Program-made: the position numbers and the translations under genes
In this document: piece by piece, positions 1 through 10,374 of the stretch
How the letters are laid out: each line of letters begins with the position of its first letter
How positions within the stretch are numbered: position 1 is the stretch's first letter
The notes under the pieces: model-generated
Told to the model about the DNA's origin: nothing
The model's database searches: none
Seen by the model: the letters and a program-made list of their open reading frames with translations, nothing else
Assembly: GCA_015478945.1 (NCBI GenBank)
Contig: JABUQX010103610.1
Coordinates: forward strand, 1 to 25,000
Length of the DNA stretch: 25,000 bases
Direction of reading: 5' to 3'
Source: Trachelipus rathkii
Lineage: Eukaryota > Arthropoda > Malacostraca > Isopoda > Trachelipodidae

Positions 1-345
1 TTATTAATTATAATATTAAGATATGATTTATATATATCATTATGTGATAGTTTATATAATAGGATAGTAGGCGGGTATGTCAGTGAGTGATAGTCATATT
101 ATTCATTAGTGATTTATTATTTGAGGGTATAGTATGATAATACGTAGATATATTCTTTGCTATGATATAATTATATATATATATATATGTGATAACTGCA
201 TAAATAAATATATAATATATATATTATATACTTATATATATATATATAATATATATATATATAATATATATATATAATATATATTATATATTATAATATA
301 TATATTATATATATATATATTATATATATATATATATATATACTT
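1..345. repeat. AT-rich DNA with (AT)n microsatellite
   Basis: This stretch is almost entirely A and T, with alternating TA runs densest from about 168 to 341. It abuts the C-terminal end of the minus-strand LINE remnant, so it may have grown from that element's 3' tail. No gene is seen in it. Confidence 0.9.
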
Positions 346-2064
346 ACCATCTTTGTTGCCCTCAGCTTTCCTCCTCCGAATCTCTGAAAACAGGCCACCT
401 TGAGATATTGTGAGACCACAGTAGGTGGGCTCAGAGATCCGTTAGTTAGAAGGAGCCTATTGAAGTTGTGTTCGATGTCTGTCAATTTAGGGCAGTCTAG
501 TAACAGATGCCCTGTGTCATCATCAGACTAGGATAAACATCTTTGACAGTTTTTGTGACGGTGCTTTCTTGATTTAAAATTTGTATTTTGAAGGGAGGGA
601 TGTTGCCCAGGGCGAAGACAGGACAGCATTACATGGGTTTGACGGTTCCAAGTTTGTTCTGTAGGAGATAATTCGTGTGGACGAGCTCGAATTATGGTGT
701 TATTTGGATATACTGAGATCGTTCTTAGAGATAATTGTTGTGAATCTGTTTAATAATTCTAGAGTCTGGAAGTGTGTGTGTGTGGGGGGGGATACTGTTT
801 GTTTCTGTTAGTAGATGATGAATGGGTGTGGAGGGAAGGTAGGCAGCCTGTTATCCTGAGAGCTTTATTTTGTACCGTTTATAATTTCTGAATATTGGAT
901 TGTGATATTGTGGGAGCCCCAGAAGGTGATGCATAATTTAGGAAGGAGCGAATGTATTGTCTGTATTCTATTACGAATTTCTTTATATCGGCCAAAGTTT
1001 GTTCGTTAGTTTCTTCAGTGTGTTTAATTTATGTGTGGCTCTTGAAGTGATATTGTTGATGTGGGGGTGAATCGCATATGTATTTTAGTGGGATACTTGT
1101 TTGAAGTTAGTGGGCAAACCCAAAGGGTTGAGAGAAAGACTTGCTTGAAGTTGAATTTTGTATTTAGAAAGAAATACGGACCCCAGTAACCATGACATAA
1201 AGAGGTAATTCACATGCTTTAATAAGCTTTAGATAATCATAAATTAATAAAATAATAAAAGTCATAAAGAGCATTGAAAAGCGATTTCAGTCGTGCGAAA
1301 AATGGCGCTTGAATGAGATGAGGACGCGTTTTGAGAATGTTGCCGGAATTGCCATAGTGAGAAAAGAGTTCGTTTAAAAAACTACGCTTTGTTGGTAAAA
1401 TTGACCTGACCTCATCACCACAGTATATTTAAATCAAAGGTCAAACCTCTTCTATCTGGGATAAGTAAGGTAATAGTGGATTTCTGAGGTGATGCTGACA
1501 TTATGTTTGTTGGTAGCCACTCCAATTGGTTTATATGTTGTTGCAGTTTTCTGCATGGTATGTCCATAAGGAATTTTGATCCGTTGATTGATAGTATTGC
1601 ATTTATGGAGAGTAATATGAGATGAGGAAGGTCTTGTGTAAAAAGGTTAAATAGTTTAGGGGAAAGAATGGCTCTTTGAGGACTCGATTATATAATTTAT
1701 ATGAGCGGGAGGAGTGGTGACGTAGATTGATTCTAGCTGTGTGACCAGATAAAAAATTTGCTATTTTTTTTTGTCTTTGATGGTTATGTCTATGTTTAAG
1801 ACTTTGTCTATTAAAAGGTGTGTGGGAACTGTATCAAAGGCCTTTTTTATGTCTAATATACAAGGAGGGTGCATTGGGTTTGGGGGGAGGGTGTTGGTTA
1901 AAACCCGTGAGAATGTGTTGTATTAGATCGGAAAGGAGAGTAGCAATAGAGTGGTTTTGTCCAAAACCATGTTGTGATTCTGATAAAGAGATAAGGGGGG
2001 TTTGCAGGTAATTAGTAGGCTGATAGGGCAGCAATTTAGACGGCGACATCGCACAATTCCACAA
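340..2064 (-). pseudogene. Dead Jockey-like LINE, reverse transcriptase to C-terminus
   Basis: Decayed ORF2 of a non-LTR retrotransposon, read on the minus strand in pieces with several frameshifts. From high to low coordinate: a CCPISLL piece (family form YRPISLL) near 2015-2040; a QHGFGQNHSIATLL block near 1930-1985; LDIKKAFDTV, the first catalytic-aspartate region of RT, near 1825-1856; PQRAILSPKLFNLFTQDLP near 1625-1680; LQQHINQLEWL and KSTITLL near 1460-1545; TVQNKALRITGCLPSLHTH near 810-885; and CQRC followed by DDTGHLLLDCPKLTD, a cysteine-rich C-terminus, near 480-550. This order is that of Jockey-type ORF2 proteins. The YADD catalytic box is not found in any frame between the SPKLFNLF and LQQHINQLE blocks, so the enzyme is dead. 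The 5' part (endonuclease and ORF1) is missing. The clade call is by motif memory. Confidence 0.85.
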
Positions 2065-2144
2065 AAACCTCCTCCCTTAAGAAATCCAAATGGAACTTCT
2101 CCCTACTACCGCCAATTACACTCCTCTCAGGAGGGGTTTAAGAG

Positions 2145-2453
2145 ATGGTTGACATGGCTGTTGTAAGGAAGTCAAATGATGTTAAACTTGGTTCTGTAAA
2201 ACCTCTCCTGAAGAGTAGGTCTCTCCCAGGTCGCCTGAGCTGCCAAAGGGAAGTGACACTGAAACGATTTCCCAATGGTCATACCAAATGCTACTCATGG
2301 ATATCTTATGGGGAGGGAAACCCTCATCCTTTCCATTATGCCAGATCTACTATACACCTCTCAGCCCACCATATCTTGATAGGATATCCTGTTTTAGAGT
2401 CCCTACGATGCAAATATTTAACCTCACTGCAATCTGTATTGTATGATGACTAA
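2145..2453 (+). pseudogene. 3' end of a second LINE, RNase H/Cys-His tail
   Basis: An open frame of 102 codons resembles the C-terminal tail seen in many arthropod I- and Jockey-type ORF2 proteins. Visible pieces are GHTK (family form GHTRFTHGY) near residue 45, then HPFHYARSTIHLSAHHILIGYPVLESLR, which lines up with the family pattern CxxC-x-VPLTVxHILxECPxxxxLR. All three cysteines of that pattern are replaced (HPFHYA for PxCxxC, and Y for the C of ECP), so this is a remnant rather than a working domain. It lies head to head with the minus-strand LINE remnant, whose readable part stops 80 bases away. Sequence to about 2660 would be its 3' UTR, ending at the TTA tract. The family call is by pattern and was not searched. 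Confidence 0.65.
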
Positions 2454-2896
<443 letters not shown>

Positions 2897-2944
2897 GGGC
2901 TATAATTCTGTATGCTTTATTTCCAAACAATATTAGTAAACGAT

Positions 2945-3065
2945 TAATATATATATTATATATATATATAATAAATATATATATATATATATATAGTATA
3001 TAATATATAATATATATTTAATATATAATTATTAATTTTATCATATTTACAAAAAATATTAATAA

Positions 3066-3112
<47 letters not shown>
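2945..3112. repeat. (AT)n tract, partly decayed
   Basis: Alternating AT with interruptions in the first half. The run from about 3070 to 3112 is a pure AT dinucleotide repeat. Confidence 0.95.
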
Positions 3113-3117
<5 letters not shown>

Positions 3118-3385
3118 ACTACAGCATCTTCGAAAACATACAACTCCAACCTTCGTCTGTTCTTAAAATTCTTGGTGTTTCTTTTCTCGTGATCGTAATT
3201 GGAAGGATCCCATCACTCCTCTTTCTAAATAAGCTTCTAAGAAATTGGGTTTTCGGAGGCACCTTCGGAATTTCTTTATAAGGGGGTCGTTCACCCCGGT
3301 ATGGAATATATGCCTCGCACTTATGGAGTGGTTCAACACATTCAGCTCTCCTTAAAAGGTGGATTCCAGGGCTTTTCGTCTTGAA

Positions 3386-3388
<3 letters not shown>

Positions 3389-3477
<89 letters not shown>
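3389..3477. repeat. (CT)n microsatellite
   Basis: About 44 perfect CT units. Poly-Ser-Leu on the plus strand and poly-Arg-Glu on the minus strand are repeat artefacts. Confidence 0.98.
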
Positions 3478-3480
<3 letters not shown>

Positions 3481-3600
3481 AGAGCCATGTTTGGCCCTTG
3501 ACCCGAGTGTGAGCTTTGAAGCTTGTCAAAGGTCATCGTCAAAGTATTGACATGCCTTAGTTTGGGAAGAAAGCATTCTTTAAAAGTTAAGTTTCGCTTT

Positions 3601-3676
3601 TAGCTCATCTTGGTCAAGTGGTAAAACACTTGCTATTCCAACAGCGAGGGCTCGGGTTCGAAATCCAGCAGGAGAG
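3601..3676 (+). repeat. tRNA-derived SINE-like unit / tRNA pseudogene
   Basis: An RNA polymerase III type 2 promoter is visible. TGGTCAAGTGG fits the box A consensus TRGYNNARNNG at every defined base. GGGTTCGAAATCC is box B with one extra A compared with GGTTCGANTCC. Between them CTTGC and GCGAG can pair as an anticodon-type stem around a loop of 10 bases, longer than the normal 7. The extra base in box B and the odd loop argue against a working tRNA. The unit runs through a short A-rich joint into a long AT tract, as expected for a SINE with a simple-repeat tail. The source tRNA is not clear. Confidence 0.65.
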
Positions 3677-3687
3677 AATAAAAGAAT

Positions 3688-3689
<2 letters not shown>

Positions 3690-3732
<43 letters not shown>

Positions 3733-3738
3733 TAATAT

Positions 3739-3775
<37 letters not shown>

Positions 3776-3811
3776 AATTATATATATATATATAATAGTA
3801 GTATATAGTAT
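3690..3811. repeat. (AT)n tract between the SINE and the repeat-protein gene
   Basis: Nearly pure AT repeat with a few interruptions. It follows the tRNA-like unit as a tail would, and ends about 17 bases before the start codon of the next gene. Confidence 0.95.
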
Positions 3812-3827
3812 AGTTTTTTTTACAGAA
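3812..3827 (+). promoter_or_regulatory. Possible 3' splice acceptor before the start codon
   Basis: A run of eight T followed by ACAG lies just before the ATG (TTTTTTTTACAG, then AA, then ATGG). This is the form of a polypyrimidine tract plus acceptor AG. If real, the coding sequence starts two bases into an exon, and promoter and 5' UTR lie upstream of an intron. It could also be chance next to AT-rich DNA. Confidence 0.35.
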
Positions 3828-5825
3828 ATGGTTTCTCGTTTGGAAGACCTTTGCGGAATTCAAGGGGCCATTGTACATGCAAATGAATTAGAGGTTAAGA
3901 AAACTTTAAGTGCTTGTTTGTTTGATTCCACATCGTCCATCATTGATGAATGCTGGTTTGAAGACATGGAGTCGAAAGTATCGGATACATTACAAAATTT
4001 CAATGTGGTTTTAAGAGAAAAAATCTCTTCACCTGTGGTTATATTCTGCTCTTTAAGATCCTATAAATGGGCAAAATTTCATGAGGAGAAATTTGGTTTG
4101 CCCTTCGATTATTGCTATTACTTCCTCAGAAGTTCTTTTTTTACCTCCAATGGAATGGTTAATAAAGAAAAGGCTGCGAGAGAGATTTTAAAGGACACTG
4201 AAATAAGTTCTTCCATTAGATTTTGCATAGCTTGTTATTACTGCTTTTCTGATGTCATTCCTGCACTGTGGGAGCAACTACCAGAAGACAACAGACCTAA
4301 AATCGTCAATGGAAAAGTATGTACAAATGGTTTGGGTAAATGTGGAAACGATGTGATGGCTATTTTATGGAGTCATTTTTTGTTGGGAAAACATAAAAAA
4401 AGGGAGTCTTTTTTATATTATAAATTTAAGAAGTGCTTTGAGAATGAAGAGTCATATATGATTTGCAATGATGTGGCATTTAAAAACTGTTTTGAAGAGT
4501 TAAATGATCAACAAAGAAAGAAGGCTGTGATTTTTTTCAGAAACAAGTTCAGGAATATTTTATGTTCGGAATATGAGCATTTTAAGCTTCATGAATTTTT
4601 ACAATTTCTGCCACAAATGGAAATGGTTATATACTTGTTTCATTCTTTAGATGAGAACCAATTAAAAGTATTCTTCCAGGAACATGGAATGTTGTATTTA
4701 GTATTATATAATTTATTAAATTGGCCTTATCAGCACTTGTTTATGGGTACAGTGAATAGATTCTGGGAATTATTACCAAAAAGTGGATTTTATTTGCTGC
4801 TTTGCAAGATTGTGAATTTAATGAACGATAAATATTCCCGTAAATTTTATGATTTTGGTAAAATTTTTAAAGAATTTTGGATACAAAGTCCTTCGTCTCT
4901 GAAAACGTTTTTCTTTCGAATTGAAAGTGATTCTTTTTCTCCAGATGCCGAAGAATATGAAGAGTTTAGATCCTTTCGGAAAAAGTTTCATGGGGTTTTT
5001 GGTTTTAGTGGATATTATGAATGTTACGTAATAAATAGACTTTTTACATCTTCTTCATTTATTATAGAAGATGAAGAAATTATACGACTGATTTTTGTAA
5101 GTGCAGCAAATATGGAAGAAAAATTACACATTATAGAATTGAGAGAGCTATTGATTGATAGATTGCCTTATACAATTTGTAATTTGAAGCGAATTGATTT
5201 ATTTATTGAATGTTTCGTACCAAATGAAAGGGTTAGATGTTTTAAAAGGATGTATTTAGAGCATCAAATTGAGTCTTCACGGAATTTTATTACCTACGAT
5301 AAGTTGTTACAGCTTCAAAAGATTCTTAGTTGGGGTCCGAATGGTAAGGGGATAAAAGAATATCAACAAAGGTTATTGCATTCAAGTTTATCGTTAGGAA
5401 TTGATGTTCTTTTTTACAGTTCCGACCAATTAAAATGTGTCGACAAGTTTTTGGAATGGAATTTATCTTCAGATGAAATTAAAGTGTTTAAGGAAAGCAT
5501 GGCAAACGTGGACCATTTCGCTAACCGTTGTGATTACATGTTCTTAGAAGGGGATTTTCAAAAGATTAATTTATATTTGAATTGGATTGACCTCTCCCAG
5601 AAAGACTGTAAAGATTTCAAAAGACAGTTTGCATTTCATGATAAAGTAATTAAATATTATAGTGAGTGTGTTTCGCAAACACTATTATCTTTAACAGATG
5701 AATTCATTCGATGGGCAGAGCTGACGGAGACTGAGATAAAAGATTTTAAAAAACGTTTAGTGTTTATTAAACAAAGAACTGTACCTTCAGGAGGTGCTTC
5801 TTTGATATTAAAAGGTGAATCATAG
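3828..5825 (+). CDS. Uncharacterised protein with ~42-residue helical repeats
   Basis: A 665-codon frame, by far the longest and cleanest in the window; I do not recognise a named family. The N-terminal third (residues 1-190) is a cysteine- and aromatic-rich helical region with the segment RFCIACYYCFSDVIPALW at about 132-149. From about residue 456 there are tandem units starting near 456, 496, 538, 580 and 622, of 40 to 44 residues, three of them exactly 42. The unit pattern is a hydrophobic start, FLxW at positions 4-7, an LSxxEIKxFK helix at about 9-19, then a variable second helix; examples are VDKFLEWNLSSDEIKVFK and INLYLNWIDLSQKDCKDFK. There is no signal peptide and no clear membrane segment. 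The TAG stop falls inside the repeat array, which continues in frame beyond it. Short lineage-expanded arthropod proteins of this style come to mind, unverified. Viral origin is possible, but nothing supports it. Confidence 0.75.
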   Translation: MVSRLEDLCGIQGAIVHANELEVKKTLSACLFDSTSSIIDECWFEDMESKVSDTLQNFNVVLREKISSPVVIFCSLRSYKWAKFHEEKFGLPFDYCYYFLRSSFFTSNGMVNKEKAAREILKDTEISSSIRFCIACYYCFSDVIPALWEQLPEDNRPKIVNGKVCTNGLGKCGNDVMAILWSHFLLGKHKKRESFLYYKFKKCFENEESYMICNDVAFKNCFEELNDQQRKKAVIFFRNKFRNILCSEYEHFKLHEFLQFLPQMEMVIYLFHSLDENQLKVFFQEHGMLYLVLYNLLNWPYQHLFMGTVNRFWELLPKSGFYLLLCKIVNLMNDKYSRKFYDFGKIFKEFWIQSPSSLKTFFFRIESDSFSPDAEEYEEFRSFRKKFHGVFGFSGYYECYVINRLFTSSSFIIEDEEIIRLIFVSAANMEEKLHIIELRELLIDRLPYTICNLKRIDLFIECFVPNERVRCFKRMYLEHQIESSRNFITYDKLLQLQKILSWGPNGKGIKEYQQRLLHSSLSLGIDVLFYSSDQLKCVDKFLEWNLSSDEIKVFKESMANVDHFANRCDYMFLEGDFQKINLYLNWIDLSQKDCKDFKRQFAFHDKVIKYYSECVSQTLLSLTDEFIRWAELTETEIKDFKKRLVFIKQRTVPSGGASLILKGES

Positions 5826-6256
5826 TTTGTTGAGAAATTGCTCAGTTGGACCCAATTTTCAAAAGAGGAAGTCAAGGATTTTTATTTTGTTTTGTTAGAA
5901 GATGCTACTAAAAGGAACCAGAGTTAGTTGATGTAAAAAAAACTCTTTTTAGTGAGATTCATTTATCAGAAGACGAGGAGGAAAAAAACTGCAGGAAAAA
6001 TTTCAGTTTGAAAACTGCTGACGTTATTGAATATTATGTGATAAAAAACAAGTGGGGTGAGGTTGAAGAAGTTTTAAATTCGAGTTTTTCATCCAGAAAG
6101 GAAATCTTCGAGTTTAAGGAAAAATTTCCTTTAGAAATAAGTTGGTTATACATAAAGCTGATTTTAGATAAGAGATTATATGATGTTGACAAGTTCTTTA
6201 CTTGGACGGGCATCGATGACAGCTTGAAAGAGTTACTTGCATTAAATTATATTTAA
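5826..6256 (+). pseudogene. Continuation of the repeat gene past a stop and frameshift
   Basis: After the TAG at 5823-5825 the same frame continues with FVEKLLSWTQFSKEEVKDF, a good match to the 42-residue unit, and stops at 5925-5927. From about 5912 the frame moves: the reading phase of 5921 gives ELVDVKKTLFSEIHLSEDEEE and runs without a stop to 6256, containing another unit (VEEVLNSSFS to KLILDKRLYD) and the start of one more (VDKFFTWTGIDD). At least one nonsense change and one indel therefore interrupt a longer array. The lesion sits at a run of A (CTACTAAAAGG), so an assembly or base-calling error is a live alternative for the frameshift. The array is cut off by the CT repeat at 6258. Confidence 0.75.
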
Positions 6257-6257
6257 C

Positions 6258-7057
<800 letters not shown>

Positions 7058-7430
7058 TATAGGGAATAAATTCACATTCAATATAAATAATATGTGATAT
7101 ATCACTATTCAAACACTAAATGCACGGATAAAATGAAAATAATTAGCAGTAACACTCATATATGTAATAAAAGGCAATGCACTTTCACATTAGCACATGC
7201 AACCCTCAGACGACCTTGAATATAAATGATAAAAAAATTTAAATAATGTATAAATGTTCAAAATTGCGTTAAAACAGTATAAAAATAACAAAGCCTAAAT
7301 TTAGTTACGACCGCTTGATTGTATCCGAAAAAAAAATTCTAAAACTAAATATAGTTCCGCCGCTAAATTCCTTGATAGCGTAAAAAAGAAATTGCTAAAA
7401 AATATCTTATTTAATAGTCGAATTTACTAA
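7058..7430. other. AT-rich spacer with a 50-base imperfect tandem duplication
   Basis: No coding sequence recognised; this should include the upstream end of the piggyBac fragment. CTAAATTTAGTTACGACCGCT (7295-7315) recurs as CTAAATATAGTTCCGCCGCT (7345-7364), 50 bases on, each followed by ATT, a GTA and an A-run. CAACAG at 7438-7443 could be a splice acceptor for the following ORF. Confidence 0.5.
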
Positions 7431-7772
7431 ATGGTTGCAACAGTGTTTATGGGAAGTGAGAATGAAATTGAGAGATTATTGAACTGGCTGTCTGCTAATG
7501 ATTTATTATTGAACAAATGGAAAGAAAGTTTTTTGAATTGGTTTAAAGAAACCAAAGTTGAAGGAAGTTGCTTTTATTCCGATTGTGAATCGCAAATAGA
7601 TATCAACTCATTTTGTTCTTCATGTGAACGTTACAGTCCATCTTCCAAAAATATTTCAGAATTCATTCATTTGGTGGACGAACATGTCAATAAATCGAAA
7701 GACAAACGGAAAAGAAACAAATCTTCTCTTGAAATTATCACTAGACAAACTAAAAGAAGTCGTCATTGTTGA
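7431..7772 (+). CDS. Probable severed C-terminus of the repeat-protein gene
   Basis: A 113-codon frame. Residues 12-36 (NEIERLLNWLSANDLLLNKWKESF) match the opening of the 42-residue unit of the upstream gene: hydrophobic start, LLNW, then a helix ending with a W/F-K pair. A cysteine cluster follows (C at about 47, 51, 61 and 64, including CSSC), then a highly basic tail with KDKRKRNK and TRQTKRSRHC, which looks like a nuclear localisation signal. It is in the same orientation and about 1.2 kb downstream of the broken array, with a piggyBac fragment and a microsatellite in between. I infer that it is the last exon, or last piece, of the same gene. A CAG at 7441-7443 could be the acceptor of an intron containing the insertions, in which case the first residues given here are intronic. 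Confidence 0.6.
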   Translation: MVATVFMGSENEIERLLNWLSANDLLLNKWKESFLNWFKETKVEGSCFYSDCESQIDINSFCSSCERYSPSSKNISEFIHLVDEHVNKSKDKRKRNKSSLEIITRQTKRSRHC

Positions 7773-10370
7773 CATCATTTTTGGAATCTCTGACGGATCA
7801 ATTCTATTTTTATTTTATTTTTAAACTTAATTGCAAAAGTTCAAAATTCATAGGTATCTAATGTCTGACACTCTTTTTTATGTTATAAGGTTATATGTTT
7901 TTATTTTATGCTTTAAAATTTTAAATCCTCTTTTTTTCAAATTGTTTTTAGTTTTTTTTAGCATTTGTCTAGCTTTAAATTTTATAAAGTTTTGTATATT
8001 TTATATACATATGGAGCTGTAATAAATCTAAAACTTGTTTAATTTTATTTTCCATGCAATAAAATCTCACAAAAATATGTTTTATTAAATTTTCACTCCA
8101 TTTCTTATAATTTTATTCTGAAATAACTATCGACATTCCCAAGTTCAGTGGTTTAAAAACATAAAAACTAAATTTTAAATTAAACTTCTGTCAGTATTCC
8201 TTAGTTTGAATTTTGAGAGATCATCATTGGGCCTCCCTTCGGTTTCCCATAGACTGAGGAGGTGTAGATCGGATGCAGAACAGTTAAGTTGAAGAATATG
8301 ACCTAATCAAAAAATCTGTTCTGGAGCTTATCCTTTGTGACAAACCCCAGCTGGGGTATCTTAAATTCTCTTAAACTTCCTCCAGATTGACCACACAAAA
8401 CCAAATTTCCGAGGAATAATTAAAAATAGATTAAAGATTATTTCTTATGTTTATTTTTATTTATATACTCAATTACAAGAAATCGAGGCATCCTGAAACA
8501 CTTTACTCTACCTAGTGAAATGGGTACTTGTGAATGTAGTGACGCTTTCAGAGGGATATGGCAATTATTGGAAAATTGATACAAAAACGGATCTATCTGC
8601 TACACAACCACTTCATGCTTTCGTTCATACCGGAATCGGATATACCACCAGTAAGAATATTTATAGATTATGTTGTTGGATAATTTGTCTAAATTTTTTT
8701 TATAGTTGCTTGTTTATCCATATTGAAATGTCTTTCGTATCGTGTGTGAGTGAGTCTTTGTCCTCCATCTTGTCCATCTTGATAGAAACTTGTTATTGAT
8801 ATTATAAAAGGTGAACATTAAATTAAATTACATCGAAATAGGTAAACATTTCAAGGTTTATTACTGCTTCAAATTAAAACGCAATTCTGTTTTAAGAATT
8901 TTAAATCACTTATGTTACAAAATTGATTGAATAAGATAAAATACTTTTGTATTTTAATATTCACATAAGTTGATATAAAGAGAGTCAGAGGACTATGGAG
9001 TAGGAACAAAAAGTATTTTTTGTTTACTACAAAATAGTTTTCAGATTTGTAAGTGGAAAGAGAAAGAATTAATAACAAGCATTTATTATCATTAAAAAAT
9101 TTCATAATTTGTATTAATTCGAAAGTGTAGGTGGAACAGTAGCCACATGCATCTGGAGTCCCCCGAAGCCGGATAATTTTGAAGGGATGGAACCAAAGAT
9201 GCTAACAAATATATAGCTATTTACCTTTTTTGCTCCAGATTCAAGTATTGACAGTTACCAGAGAATTAAATACGAGTTACGAAAATATAAACGAGATGAA
9301 ATATCGAAATGGAATACGAGACTGAATAGAGGAAATCGGCGTAAGGAAGAGTTTTAAAGAAATGAAATGAAACATGCTTAAAACTGAGTTTAGACATCTG
9401 ATAATGTCGATTTAGATAATGTCGATTTAATTTAGATAAATCTTGTTTGATTCCAAGTTTCATGCAATGGTTGCAGTGTTTTTGTTTTAAAAAATAAAAC
9501 CGAACTAAATTACTTATGAAAAGATAGAAGTTTTCGTTGAAATATGTAATGAAAAGATATTTGTATATATTGTGATAAACCACAATGATTGTGGATAAAC
9601 CTTCAACATTTTGTATCTTGATTACAGAAATCCGGAAATTGGAAGTTTAATCCGAATATTCTGTGAAAACTGAAAAATGTTATGAATCATTCGTCGATAC
9701 AACTGCATGAAAGGAAAAAGAATTATGGATAACTTTTGCTTTAAAAAAAAAATTTGAGATCTTATACTTCATTTTTATTATATTGTTTTCCATTTATGTG
9801 TGTCATTTATTATTATGATATCTTTTATCTTACTTTCCTTTACATTCAATGTAATAATTTCTTTCTTTCACAAATTATTTAAGTTAATTTTTCAATTATT
9901 TTCACCTCGATTTTTCAAGTAAAATCAAACCGAGTTGGTTAAATTTTCCTAAATGCTGAAATCAAGACGAAATCTCTGAATCTAATGATATAATATGCTT
10001 CACATTTCCTAGTTAGTTTTTTATAATTCATTTTTACGCCAATGTAAACACCGCTGTGAAACGTATCTCATTATTACTTACTCTTCTTTGTCAATATTTT
10101 CCGTTACTTTTTCTTTAACATTTATTGGACTCTCTTGCAAGGTTCTTATTTGTTTCTTTTAGAAAAATGAGTTCATTCCGTGTGAGGGTGTGTGTGTTTC
10201 TTTTACTTTTTTTTTAGGTCCCCGTCTAAGCCACTGCCATTTACTCCTTCCTCTCTCTCACGCATAGACACCGCACTACTTACACACGCACATACACAAT
10301 AGCCAGTGCATAGTTTCAAATATATGGTTGATGAAGTAAGCGTTCAGTGTGCTTATCGTTCGATGTCTCA
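7773..10370. other. Non-coding stretch with no recognised gene
   Basis: Moderately AT-rich single-copy-looking DNA. Frames in it are short, low in complexity and lack recognisable motifs. Less AT-rich patches lie at 8220-8370 and 9120-9190, with no match that I can name. GATAATGTCGATTTA is repeated in tandem at 9400-9414 and 9415-9429. Confidence 0.6.
8021..8063 (+). terminator. Two AATAAA polyadenylation signals
   Basis: AATAAA occurs at 8021-8026 and 8058-8063, about 250 and 285 bases after the stop of the 7431-7772 frame. They suit its 3' end, but AATAAA is common by chance in such AT-rich DNA. Confidence 0.35.
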
Positions 10371-10374
10371 TAGA

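Noticed and set aside
3342..3550. Frames with Arg-Glu or Ser-Leu repeats
   Set aside because: Translation of the CT repeat on the two strands.
5657..5875. Minus-strand frame of 72 codons
   Set aside because: Shadow of the repeat-protein gene on the opposite strand.
5823..5930. Programmed readthrough or frameshifting in the repeat gene
   Set aside because: No slippery heptamer or downstream stem was seen; loss of function or sequence error is simpler.
3828..6256. Possibility that the repeat-protein gene is an endogenous large DNA virus gene
   Set aside because: Such insertions are known in decapod genomes, but nothing in this protein or its surroundings identifies a viral family, and the neighbours are all transposable elements.
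8515..8799. 94-codon frame, with a possible exon 8512-8650 bounded by CCTAG and GTAAGA
   Set aside because: The protein shows no motif, no neighbouring exon could be identified, and splice-like strings are common by chance in this DNA.
8869..9583. Two minus-strand frames of 78 and 105 codons
   Set aside because: Composition (Phe, Tyr, Asn, Ile, Lys) is that of translated AT-rich non-coding DNA, with no domain pattern.
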